A stretch of 64,000 bases of DNA. Origin: OCS155 cluster bacterium AG-426-D23 (GTDB lineage: Bacteria; Actinomycetota; Acidimicrobiia; Actinomarinales; Actinomarinaceae). The stretch covers positions 1 through 64,000 of the forward strand of contig QCNO01000002.1 of the NCBI GenBank assembly GCA_003213165.1, read 5' to 3'. The translations under genes were made by a program, and so were the position numbers. How positions within the stretch are numbered: the first letter of the stretch is position 1; each line of letters starts with the position of its first letter. Of this stretch, positions 29,511 to 38,370 are shown piece after piece. The notes under the pieces are model-generated. The model was not told the DNA's origin. It did no database searches and was given only the letters and a program-made list of their open reading frames with translations.

Positions 29511-29969
29511 TTATCTCTTAGTTTCAAAGAAAGAGGATAATATATCTTTAGATTCATGCGATAGTATATTATCTTTTATCTCAACAAAATGATTTAATCT
29601 TGGATCCTGAGGTATATTGTACAACGAAAATGCTGCACCAGCTTTTTCATTTTGAGCTCCATATATCAATTTTTTAACTCTTGATGAAGAAATAGCACCA
29701 GCACACATAGCATCTGGCTCTAAGGTTACTGCTATTGTTGTCTCTTCAAGTCTCCAAGTACCTAAAATTTGTGAAGCTTCTTCTAAAACTAATATTTCCG
29801 CATGGGACATTGGGTTTTGGTCTAATTCTCTTCTATTGTGATTTGCACATATTAAGTTATCGTCTTTATCAAATATTGCTGCACCCACAGGAACTTCATC
29901 AATATCCAGAGCTTTTCTTGCTTCATCAAGAGCTACTCTCATCTTGTCTTCATCTGATATAAATTTCAT
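29511..29969 (-). CDS. tadA: tRNA adenosine(34) deaminase-like, PCxxC motif changed to PDxxC
   Basis: MSHAEILVLEEAS...TTIAVTLEPDAMCAGAISSSRVKKLIYGA. Confidence 0.85.
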   Translation of the reverse strand: MKFISDEDKMRVALDEARKALDIDEVPVGAAIFDKDDNLICANHNRRELDQNPMSHAEILVLEEASQILGTWRLEETTIAVTLEPDAMCAGAISSSRVKKLIYGAQNEKAGAAFSLYNIPQDPRLNHFVEIKDNILSHESKDILSSFFETKR

Positions 29970-30009
29970 CTTATTTAATTATCTCAACTGTTGATGTTAA
30001 TATAACCAA

Positions 30010-30564
30010 ATGTTTGAGTTTTTCATATTTGCATTTGTAACTGCAATCACTCCTGGTCCAAACAATTCTTTGCTAATGGCCTCTGGAATAAAATTTGGTA
30101 GAAAAGCATCGATACCTCATTTTCTTGGGATTTGGCTAGGGTTCACTTTTTTATTTTTTGTAGGTGGTTTTTTACTTACCTATGTACCAGTTGAAATTTT
30201 TAATTATCTTCAATATGTTGGTTACGCGGTTATTACATATATTGCATACAGGGTTGCCACTACGTAGCTAGACACAGATGTAAAAGGTTCTGCTGTAGAG
30301 AAGCCTTTTACCTTTATACAAGCTTGTCTTTTCCAATGGATAAATCCTAAAGGTGTTGTTATGGCTGTGTCCGGTCTTACGGCATTCAATATTACAAATA
30401 ACCAGGGTGCACTGATATATTTTTTAGTTTTACCTTTTTGTGTAGGAATATGGTTAATACTAGGAGAACAGCTTCAAAATAGTTTGAAAAAAAATAAGAC
30501 AGTGGCTCGTGCAACTTATGTAGTGCTTGGCATAAGCATGATTGCTAGCTTGTTATTAGCCTAA
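30010..30564 (+). pseudogene. LysE/RhtB family exporter interrupted by an in-frame TAG (30265-30267)
   Basis: Frames 30010..30267 and 30268..30564 are the same frame: FVTAITPGPNNSLLMASGIKFG...YRVATT(TAG)LDTDVKGSAVEKPFTFIQACLFQWINPKGVVMAVSG. Confidence 0.75.
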
Positions 30565-31806
30565 AGTTTTAACACCAACAATTTCAGCAACTGTATCAGA
30601 GAACTCGACTTTACCGTCTTCAGTTTGGTTATTTTCAATTAAGGCAATTAAGATTCTTCCTACTGCAATTGCGGTTCCATTTAGAGTATGTAAAATATTT
30701 GTTTCTCCATCTGATTTTGCTCTTATGTTAAGCCTTCTTGCTTGAAAGCTTGTTGTGTTGGAACAAGAAGTAACCTCTCTGTATGTGTTTTGACTTGGTA
30801 TCCATGCTTCAATGTCATATTTTTTAGCAGCAGAAGCGCCTAAGTCTCCTGCGCAAACATCTACAACCCTATATGGAATCTCTAAAGCCTGTAAGAGCTC
30901 TTCTTCAACTGAGAGAATAAATTCATGTTCCTCTTCAGATTTTTCAGGATTGCAGAAGGAAAACATCTCAACTTTGTCGAATTGATGTACTCTAAATATT
31001 CCTGTTGTATCTTTTCCATATGTTCCAGCTTCGCGTCTAAAGCATGTAGAAAATCCTGCATATCTAATTGGTAAATTCTCTATGTCTAAAATCTCATCGC
31101 TATGTAAAGCTGCCAATGGTACTTCTGAAGTTCCAACTAAATATAAATCATCATTTGGAATTTCATACACTTGCTCAGCATCGTCGGGAAAAAATCCGGT
31201 TCCATATAATGCATTCTCTCTAACTAGCACTGGTGGCACAGTAGGGGTGAAGCCTTTGTTTGAGAGAATATCTAAAGCCCAAGAAACAAGATTGAATTCA
31301 ATTTTTACTAAATCACCAAACAAGTAAGAAAAACGAGAACCAGATACTTCAGATGCTTTTTGAACATCAATTAAGCCTAATTTTTCTGCAATCTCTAGGT
31401 GGTCTTTTGGGTTATCTATATTTTTTATATCACCGACTTGTTTTATTTCTGCATTGTCTTCATCGGTTTTACCATCAGGAGATGTTGATGAAATTAAATT
31501 TGGAATTTTTACCCATAAATCATAAAAAACTTTGTCTTTTTCTTCTACCTCATCAAATAGTTTTTTTACATTTTGACTAATTTGAGAGGCTTTTTCCAGT
31601 AGTACATCTTTTTCTTTTGGTTCTGCATTCGCTATATCTTTGCCTAGTGATTTTTGATCTGCTCTTAATTTTTCAGCTTCAAACCGTAGTTTTCTTCTAG
31701 ATTCATCAAGTTCGATTAATTGTTCTAAGTCAATATCAAGATTCCTTCTTTTAAGATTGTCTTTCAGAGAATCTAAATCATTTTTAAGCAATAAAGGATC
31801 TAGCAT
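30556..31806 (-). CDS. serS: serine--tRNA ligase
   Basis: TSEVPLAALHSDE, FSTCFRREAGTYGKDTTGIFRVHQFDKVEMF, HTLNGTAIAVGRILIALIEN. Confidence 0.97.
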   Translation of the reverse strand: MLDPLLLKNDLDSLKDNLKRRNLDIDLEQLIELDESRRKLRFEAEKLRADQKSLGKDIANAEPKEKDVLLEKASQISQNVKKLFDEVEEKDKVFYDLWVKIPNLISSTSPDGKTDEDNAEIKQVGDIKNIDNPKDHLEIAEKLGLIDVQKASEVSGSRFSYLFGDLVKIEFNLVSWALDILSNKGFTPTVPPVLVRENALYGTGFFPDDAEQVYEIPNDDLYLVGTSEVPLAALHSDEILDIENLPIRYAGFSTCFRREAGTYGKDTTGIFRVHQFDKVEMFSFCNPEKSEEEHEFILSVEEELLQALEIPYRVVDVCAGDLGASAAKKYDIEAWIPSQNTYREVTSCSNTTSFQARRLNIRAKSDGETNILHTLNGTAIAVGRILIALIENNQTEDGKVEFSDTVAEIVGVKTLG

Positions 31807-31809
31807 GAA

Positions 31810-32793
31810 TTAACTCTCTGGTGGTATAAAAGCATATATTGAAAGTAAATTATCTGAAAGCTCTTCCTCATCATCAATTTCTTCAATTTTAATAAACCAT
31901 TCGTGTTGGATACCTTTTTCTATATTAATGGGGTCTGTAAGAAAAATTTTGCTTTCTTTTGGTCCTATTGAGCTAATTTTATTTTTTGATTCATATACTG
32001 TTTCTTCAAACTCATCTGTTACCAAAATTAAAACTACTACATCGTAAGAATCAACATTTCCCTCATTAGATATCACTACTTGAAGAGAGACTGGTTCATC
32101 TAAGAGAACTGCGACGTCATCCTCCGTAAAAGCAATTGGCATTGGTACAAATTCAGTTCCAGAAACAGCAAGATTTTTTTGCAGAAATAAGCCACCTGTA
32201 CTTTTTTTTGCTTTATCAACTAATAAATCAGCAAATTGATATGAATTATCTTCAATTCCTATATATTCAATTTGATAAAAATTGGGTAAAAAGGTTCCCT
32301 CAATCAGAGCATTCTGCCGGAGAAGAAAAAGAAATTCAGAGTAAGCTTTGTCACCAATAGAAAGATCAATAATGCTTTGAGCTATCGATTCTTCTATATT
32401 TACAGAATTTGGGTTATCAATAAGTGTAGTTATTGAAACTTCGAATAACTCTACTCCATCTAGCCAACTGTTAACAGCAATTTCTAATAGTTGCTTTTCC
32501 TTTGAGGTGTATTCATTATTGCTGCTGTTTAAAAGTTGATAAGCCTCTTGAGAGTTTGTACGAATTTTATTAACCTTACTTTCGAATTTCTCTCTACTAA
32601 CTTCTGAAAAATCCAAAAGCTCCCTAAAATTTTCTGAGTTTAAGTTATGTATTTCAGAAATAGTGGCTGCATCTGATAGAAATTGATTAAATTCTTCAGC
32701 TTGATTTAATTCATTAAAATAAGTTATCAATACATAAGTCAATAAAGCAATAAATATTGTTAGTCCCGTTAATTTAAATATGTTACTTTTCAT
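31810..32793 (-). CDS. hypothetical membrane-anchored protein
   Basis: N-terminal TM segment then a long extracytoplasmic region; no family recognised. Confidence 0.55.
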   Translation of the reverse strand: MKSNIFKLTGLTIFIALLTYVLITYFNELNQAEEFNQFLSDAATISEIHNLNSENFRELLDFSEVSREKFESKVNKIRTNSQEAYQLLNSSNNEYTSKEKQLLEIAVNSWLDGVELFEVSITTLIDNPNSVNIEESIAQSIIDLSIGDKAYSEFLFLLRQNALIEGTFLPNFYQIEYIGIEDNSYQFADLLVDKAKKSTGGLFLQKNLAVSGTEFVPMPIAFTEDDVAVLLDEPVSLQVVISNEGNVDSYDVVVLILVTDEFEETVYESKNKISSIGPKESKIFLTDPINIEKGIQHEWFIKIEEIDDEEELSDNLLSIYAFIPPES

Positions 32794-32885
32794 TTGCGTT
32801 GATCTGTTTGTCTTTACGAACAGTATTGTACTTCTTTATTAAGTCTAAGAAAACTAATACATTTCACAACTATCATTGTTACTAA

Positions 32886-33539
32886 ATGACAAATAGCAAA
32901 GCAATATGGACAGTAAAAACTGAATGCGGTCCTATTAGAGAAAAAAACGAGGACGCTATATATCCTGATAAATCAGGTTCCTCAAGCCTGCCTATCAAAG
33001 CAGGAGTATTTGATGGGATGGGCGGTCATAAAAAAGGTGAGGTTGCTAGTCTTTTAGCTTCGGAGGTAATGGATGCTAATTTTATAAATATTTCTGACTA
33101 CGTAAATCTAGCTAATAAAAACATCTTAGATTATCAAAATAAACATACAGAAGCTATGGGAATGGGTACAACAATGACTATTGTTGAAATCGATAAGGAG
33201 AAAGTTCTGCACTTGGCACACGTTGGAGATAGCCGATGTTATGTATTAAATAATAGAAATTTGATGCAGTTGACTAAAGATGAAAATGTCCCAGGCTATC
33301 AGAATGTACTTACACAAGCACTGGGTAGTAAAGAAAAGCTAAAGATTCAAACTAAAGATTTTCAGCTTACAAGTGGTGATGTTGTGTTTTTATGTACTGA
33401 TGGCGTTTATAACGAAATAGGTGATGAATATCTAAAGAATAAATTAATGGATGGAGTTACTGCTGAGACACTTATAAGTGAAGTACTTTTACAAAACCCA
33501 AAAGATAATATATCCGCAATAATAATAAATGTGATTTGA
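32886..33539 (+). CDS. PP2C-type serine/threonine phosphatase
   Basis: GVFDGMGGHKKGEVAS, LAHVGDSRCYVL, FLCTDGVYNEI; adjacent to PASTA kinase. Confidence 0.92.
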   Translation: MTNSKAIWTVKTECGPIREKNEDAIYPDKSGSSSLPIKAGVFDGMGGHKKGEVASLLASEVMDANFINISDYVNLANKNILDYQNKHTEAMGMGTTMTIVEIDKEKVLHLAHVGDSRCYVLNNRNLMQLTKDENVPGYQNVLTQALGSKEKLKIQTKDFQLTSGDVVFLCTDGVYNEIGDEYLKNKLMDGVTAETLISEVLLQNPKDNISAIIINVI

Positions 33540-35311
33540 TTATGAAAATTGGACAAATTATAAAAGAGCGATATGAGATAGTAGAAATCCTGGGCGAAGG
33601 TGGTATGGCTTTCGTTTACAAAGCAAAAGATAAACAACTTCAGAGAAATGTAGCAATTAAAACACTCAAGCCAAATTATGTTAACCAGGAAAAATTTGTA
33701 GATCGTTTTAGGCGTGAAGCACAAACTGCTGCAAATTTAAATCACCCAAATATTGTACAAATATTTGATTGGGGAATTGAAGATGAACCGTATTTTGTAA
33801 TGGAGTATATAGAAGGCAATACTTTAACTTCTATAATTACTGGAAACAAGACGGTTGGATTAAATGATATTTTATATATTGGCTCACAGGTAGCGAATGG
33901 TCTTAAAGAGGCACACAAACATGGTTTAGTCCACAGAGATATTAAGCCAGGAAATATAATGATTACTCCAGACGGTAAAGTAAAGGTTACTGACTTTGGA
34001 ATAGTTTCATTACAAAACGAAGAAAGTGATATTACTAAGACTGGTGCTGTTCTTGGAACCGCAAGCTACATTTCGCCCGAACAAGCACAGGGTAAGCCCG
34101 TTTCATTTGAGTCAGATTTATATTCTTTAGGGACAGTGCTGTATGAACTAATAGCAGGAAACCCACCTTTCACTGGTGATTCGCCAATAGCAACAGCTAC
34201 AAAACATTTAACTGATAAGCCAGAAAAATTATCAAATTATAGAAAAGACATACCGAAAGCACTAGAAAATGCAATACTAAAACTTCTTGAAAAAAGACCT
34301 TCTGATAGATTTAAATCTGCCGAAGATTTAAGAGCTTTGCTTTTACAACAAAGAAAGCAAATTCAAATCAACCAAACTCAAGAAAACTTAGTTGACTTAA
34401 CAAATCCAAAAATAAAATTTAGATTTACTTTACCTGCCCTAATAATTTCTGTAGCACTTGTGTTTGGAACTATTTGGGCGTTATCAAATGTGTTTGACGG
34501 TCTTCCTGCTGACGGTGGTGCTCCAATGTTAGTAGAAATACCCGATTTAACTGGAAGTGAGCAAGCACAAGCTCTTAACGATTTACAATCACTAGGTTTT
34601 ATTGTTGGAATTGAAAATGCTGCTGACTCTTCTGTTCCTGCAGGGTTTGTTATTACAACACAACCGCCTGCAGATACTATAACTAATCCCGATACCTTGG
34701 TAACGATTATTGTTTCGGTAGGTCCAGAAGCTTTCCCTATTCCATATGTAGTTGATCTTGAAATAGCAAGAGGTATTTATGTAATTAATGAAAGTGGCTT
34801 CCAAGTAGGACAACAATTAGAAGTAAATGACGACAATATTCCTCGAGGATTTATTATTTCTCAAAATCCAATTGCAGGAACAAAAATGAGTCCTGATTCA
34901 ACAGTAGATTTAGTTATTTCAGGTGGGCCAAGCTTGATTGAAATAAGTGACCTCTCAAGGAAATCTATAGTTGATGCTATTCAAATTCTTGATACACTCG
35001 GATTTGAATATGAGTTTATAGAGGAATATTCTGAAGATGTTTCTGTAGGGCTGGTATCACACACAATTCCACGAGCAGGCGAGTTGGTTACTATTGATCA
35101 AGTAATTCAGGTAATAGTTTCAATCGGGCTTAAAGTTGAGGTACCGAACTTAATTGGATTTACTTATCAAGAGGCATCTAATATATTGCAAGAAATAGGC
35201 CTATTGCCTTCAGCAAGTGGGGATACTGGAGGAAGAGTAAGTGAGCAAAATCCAAGAGAAGGTGAGTTTATTGATCCTGAAGGATTTGTTGAATTAAGTT
35301 TTGGAAGTTAA
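33536..35311 (+). CDS. pknB: serine/threonine protein kinase with PASTA repeats (PknB/StkP type)
   Basis: ILGEGGMAFVYKAKDKQLQRNVAIKTLKP, HRDIKPGNIMITPDGKVKVTDFGI; C-terminal PASTA repeats. Confidence 0.95.
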   Translation: MIMKIGQIIKERYEIVEILGEGGMAFVYKAKDKQLQRNVAIKTLKPNYVNQEKFVDRFRREAQTAANLNHPNIVQIFDWGIEDEPYFVMEYIEGNTLTSIITGNKTVGLNDILYIGSQVANGLKEAHKHGLVHRDIKPGNIMITPDGKVKVTDFGIVSLQNEESDITKTGAVLGTASYISPEQAQGKPVSFESDLYSLGTVLYELIAGNPPFTGDSPIATATKHLTDKPEKLSNYRKDIPKALENAILKLLEKRPSDRFKSAEDLRALLLQQRKQIQINQTQENLVDLTNPKIKFRFTLPALIISVALVFGTIWALSNVFDGLPADGGAPMLVEIPDLTGSEQAQALNDLQSLGFIVGIENAADSSVPAGFVITTQPPADTITNPDTLVTIIVSVGPEAFPIPYVVDLEIARGIYVINESGFQVGQQLEVNDDNIPRGFIISQNPIAGTKMSPDSTVDLVISGGPSLIEISDLSRKSIVDAIQILDTLGFEYEFIEEYSEDVSVGLVSHTIPRAGELVTIDQVIQVIVSIGLKVEVPNLIGFTYQEASNILQEIGLLPSASGDTGGRVSEQNPREGEFIDPEGFVELSFGS

Positions 35312-36134
35312 AACTAAAAATTTCAAGAATGTACTTTTACATTGGTACAAAGATAATAAAAGAGAGTATTCCTGGAGAAACAATTCTGACCCTTGGAGTA
35401 TTTACTTACTTGAAGTAATCTCTCAACAAACCCAGCTAGACAGAGCAGATAAGTATTTTAAGGAATTTATAAAAGAATTTCCTACTCCAAATGATATGGC
35501 CACTACTTCATTCAAAAAGGTATTGAAGATGTGGTCAGGTTTAGGTTATAACAGCAGGGCCAAAAGAATGTTTGAGTCATCAAAAATAATAGCCAAGAAA
35601 TCTTTTGATGATTTATATCCTGACTTTCAACAATTACCAGGCGTTGGACCTTACACAGAAAATGCAATACTATCTTTTGCATACAATGAACAAGTAATAA
35701 CTGAGGACATAAATGTAAAGCGAATTATTTCTAGATACTTTGGTATTGAAAATCCAAAAAAATATATTGATCGTTTTTCATCTTTGCTTTTAAAAAATAC
35801 TAATTCGAGAAATTTAAATCAAGCTTTCATGGATTTTGGCAGCAGTATTTGTAAGCCTCGAAGTCCATTGTGTTCAGATTGTCCACTTGAAAATACCTGT
35901 GAAAAATATTTTAATTATGAAACAAAGCCTATAGAAAAGTTTTCTGGATCTAATAGAGAACTTAGAGGAAATTTGATTAAATTACTTCTAAAAAAAGGAA
36001 ATCTGAAGGTCAAAACTATACAACAGGAACTGGACACCGATCAAGATAGGCTGAACGAAATATTAAAAAAGATGCAAAAAGATGGTTTAGTAAAGTTGAA
36101 TACAAATAATCTTGTTGAAATAAATCTTGGTTGA
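35301..36134 (+). CDS. mutY: A/G-specific adenine glycosylase-like (HhH, Fe-S) protein with a C-terminal winged-helix-like tail
   Basis: EVISQQTQLDRADKYF, LPGVGPYTENAILSFAY, CKPRSPLCSDCPLENTC. Confidence 0.85.
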   Translation: MEVKTKNFKNVLLHWYKDNKREYSWRNNSDPWSIYLLEVISQQTQLDRADKYFKEFIKEFPTPNDMATTSFKKVLKMWSGLGYNSRAKRMFESSKIIAKKSFDDLYPDFQQLPGVGPYTENAILSFAYNEQVITEDINVKRIISRYFGIENPKKYIDRFSSLLLKNTNSRNLNQAFMDFGSSICKPRSPLCSDCPLENTCEKYFNYETKPIEKFSGSNRELRGNLIKLLLKKGNLKVKTIQQELDTDQDRLNEILKKMQKDGLVKLNTNNLVEINLG

Positions 36135-36150
36135 TATTAAGTTGTAAATT

Positions 36151-36405
36151 ATGCCAGTATCCAAAAAAAGAACGAAAAATAACAGGCCTACTCAATCAAA
36201 AAATATATCGAGTCAAATGTCCTCGGGGAAAGGGCCTTCTCCGAGATGGTATGTTATAACAATGTCTTCTTTGATGATTATTGGAGTTTTGTTGATAGTT
36301 TTTAATTACTTAACACTTTTGCCTGGTTCAGTATCGAAATGGTATTTATGGAGTGGTCTAGCGCTAATTGGCGGAGGGTTTTTAATGACGACTAACTATA
36401 ACTAA
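36151..36405 (+). CDS. crgA: cell division protein CrgA-like
   Basis: 84 aa; basic N-term MPVSKKRTKNNRP, two TMs, SPRWYVITMSSLMIIGVLLIVFNYLTLLPGSVSKWYLWSGLALIGGGFLMTTNY. Confidence 0.85.
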   Translation: MPVSKKRTKNNRPTQSKNISSQMSSGKGPSPRWYVITMSSLMIIGVLLIVFNYLTLLPGSVSKWYLWSGLALIGGGFLMTTNYN

Positions 36406-36409
36406 TAAT

Positions 36410-37864
36410 TTACCTTAATAAGCCTTCATCTTTTAATTCTTGAAATACATCATTAAAAGAGTTGTCATCTTGAAAGTGGTTTTTTAAATTTGATATAGTC
36501 TCAAAACTGCCATTTGAATTAAACCAACTTATTCGAGTTCTTCTTAATAAATAGTCTGTAGGCTTTACTGCTGAATAATGATTGATGCAAAGATCAACAT
36601 CTTCATCGTTAATCGTATTTTTTAATTGAAGAATTTGATCGACAAATTTTAATTTATTCAATTTAAATTCCAGATTATATAAATTTTCCAAGCTTTCTTT
36701 TGCAATTATCCTAAACCCCGTAAGCTTGCCGCCCGATATTTGAATAAAGTTATGATCAATTTCTTTAAAAAAATGTCCCCTTGAAATATTTTTTGAATTA
36801 GTTTCTGAACTATCAATTAGAGCTCTTACTCCAGACCATGAAGATATATATTTAACTTTCTCTACATCAAAATATTTTTTTACATGTCTAATTAAATATT
36901 GTTTGTCATCTTCATTTGCGTATGGTCTATCAAGGGTGCCGGAAAAATATTCCGTATCCGTGGTTCCGACTATAGTATTACCAAACCATGGAAGTATAAA
37001 CATAACTCTGTCATCTTCTGTTCTTGGTAAAAGTACTCCATTTTCTTTTATACACAGTGGATCACCTTTAAGGATAAGGTGTGCTCCTCCGCTATATTTT
37101 ATAGAGGATGATTGCTCTTGATAACCGCCTGGAAGCTTGTGTGTTCCAGTTGCTGCAATGATTTTATTTACATGTATTTTATGGGGCTTTTGCTTTTCTG
37201 AATCGGAAAAGCTGATATCATATCCTGTATTGCTTCTGGATATATCAGTTATATCAATATAGTTCAATGCGATTGCATTATTGATTTCTGTTGCATTTCT
37301 CAACAGAGTCAAGACTAATTTTGAATCATCAGTTTGTGCATCTTGAAATATAAAGCTTTTAGAAAGGTTTGATTGTTTTAGTTTTGGAAAGAGTTTTAAA
37401 GTAGTATCTTTTGTGATGTTCTTATGTTTTTGGCCTTTTTTTCTCAAACCCAAAAAATCATAAAAAGTAAGTCCAATTTTAAAAGCTATTGGTGCTATCA
37501 AATTAGTTTGAAATAATTTAGGTAAGTCTGAGAAGCCGTCGTTTTTATATATAGGTGCCAGAAGTTTTAGAGGTTTATATAAACCACCTAATGAATCCTT
37601 AAGGATTGTTTGCTCTTTCAAGCTTTCCCGCACTAAACCAAATTGAAGTTGTGGTAAGTATCTAATACCTCCGTGGAGTAGTTTTGTGCTTCTACTTGAT
37701 GCTCCTGATGCAAAATCGTTTTTCTCCAGAAGAATTGCATTAATGCCTTCGGAGGCGGCTAGTTCAAGTATTGCAGAACCAACAACTCCCCCTCCTATAA
37801 TTAGTAAATCGTATTCATTATTTTGTTCCAGATGGTTAATCTGTGATTTTCTAGAAAAATTCAT
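36410..37864 (-). CDS. glpD: FAD-dependent glycerol-3-phosphate dehydrogenase/oxidase family
   Basis: DLLIIGGGVVGSAI, ASGASSRSTKLLHGGIRYL, FILPWFGNTIVGTTDTEY, GGKLTGFRIIA. Confidence 0.9.
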   Translation of the reverse strand: MNFSRKSQINHLEQNNEYDLLIIGGGVVGSAILELAASEGINAILLEKNDFASGASSRSTKLLHGGIRYLPQLQFGLVRESLKEQTILKDSLGGLYKPLKLLAPIYKNDGFSDLPKLFQTNLIAPIAFKIGLTFYDFLGLRKKGQKHKNITKDTTLKLFPKLKQSNLSKSFIFQDAQTDDSKLVLTLLRNATEINNAIALNYIDITDISRSNTGYDISFSDSEKQKPHKIHVNKIIAATGTHKLPGGYQEQSSSIKYSGGAHLILKGDPLCIKENGVLLPRTEDDRVMFILPWFGNTIVGTTDTEYFSGTLDRPYANEDDKQYLIRHVKKYFDVEKVKYISSWSGVRALIDSSETNSKNISRGHFFKEIDHNFIQISGGKLTGFRIIAKESLENLYNLEFKLNKLKFVDQILQLKNTINDEDVDLCINHYSAVKPTDYLLRRTRISWFNSNGSFETISNLKNHFQDDNSFNDVFQELKDEGLLR

Positions 37865-38094
37865 TAATCAAGAGGTTGCATTTCTTCCTTACAGTGTTTT
37901 GGAGGTTCGTTAGCAACAACTGATTGCCTATTGATAGTAAGTTGTGTACCACACTTATTACAGTTAAATGATTGTGAAATTTCAACAACATCATCTGTAT
38001 CAAGCTCTGGAGGAATGCTTGCTAATGAAGATATTGAATTTCTTAAAAACCTAAAAACTACAAAACCGATTAAAAGCGCTATTAAATAATCCAT
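37864..38094 (-). CDS. small membrane protein with zinc-ribbon-like C-terminus
   Basis: N-term TM; FNCNKCGTQLTINRQSVVANEPPKHCKEEM. Confidence 0.6.
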   Translation of the reverse strand: MDYLIALLIGFVVFRFLRNSISSLASIPPELDTDDVVEISQSFNCNKCGTQLTINRQSVVANEPPKHCKEEMQPLD

Positions 38095-38114
38095 ATATTT
38101 AGATTACCTTCCTG

Positions 38115-38187
38115 TGGAGATGATGGGACTTGAACCCACGACCCCCTGCTTGCAAAGCAGGTGCTCTTCCAGCTGAGCTACATCCCC
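38115..38187 (-). tRNA. tRNA-Ala(TGC)
   Basis: GGGGATGTAGCTCAGCTGGAAGAGCACCTGCTTTGCAAGCAGGGGGTCGTGGGTTCAAGTCCCATCATCTCCA. Confidence 0.93.
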
Positions 38188-38275
38188 TCGCCTTAATATT
38201 ATGCCCTTGATATGAGAGTAAATGAAAAAAAAATTTAAATATTTCTTTTAATAGACTATTGTTAATTAGACATAT

Positions 38276-38350
38276 GGGCCTATAGCTCAGCCTGGTTAGA
38301 GCGCATCCCTGATAAGGATGAGGTCGTTAGTTCAAATCTAACTAGGCCCA
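38276..38350 (+). tRNA. tRNA-Ile(GAT)
   Basis: GGGCCTATAGCTCAGCCTGGTTAGAGCGCATCCCTGATAAGGATGAGGTCGTTAGTTCAAATCTAACTAGGCCCA. Confidence 0.93.
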
Positions 38351-38370
38351 CTACTTTTTTAAAAAAGAGT

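Noticed and set aside
29200-29592. 130-aa plus-strand ORF (MRRGRDSNPRGNCF...)
   Set aside because: It is antisense to the tRNA-Ser genes; 'GRDSNPR'-type peptides are a classic translation artefact of tRNA T-arms.
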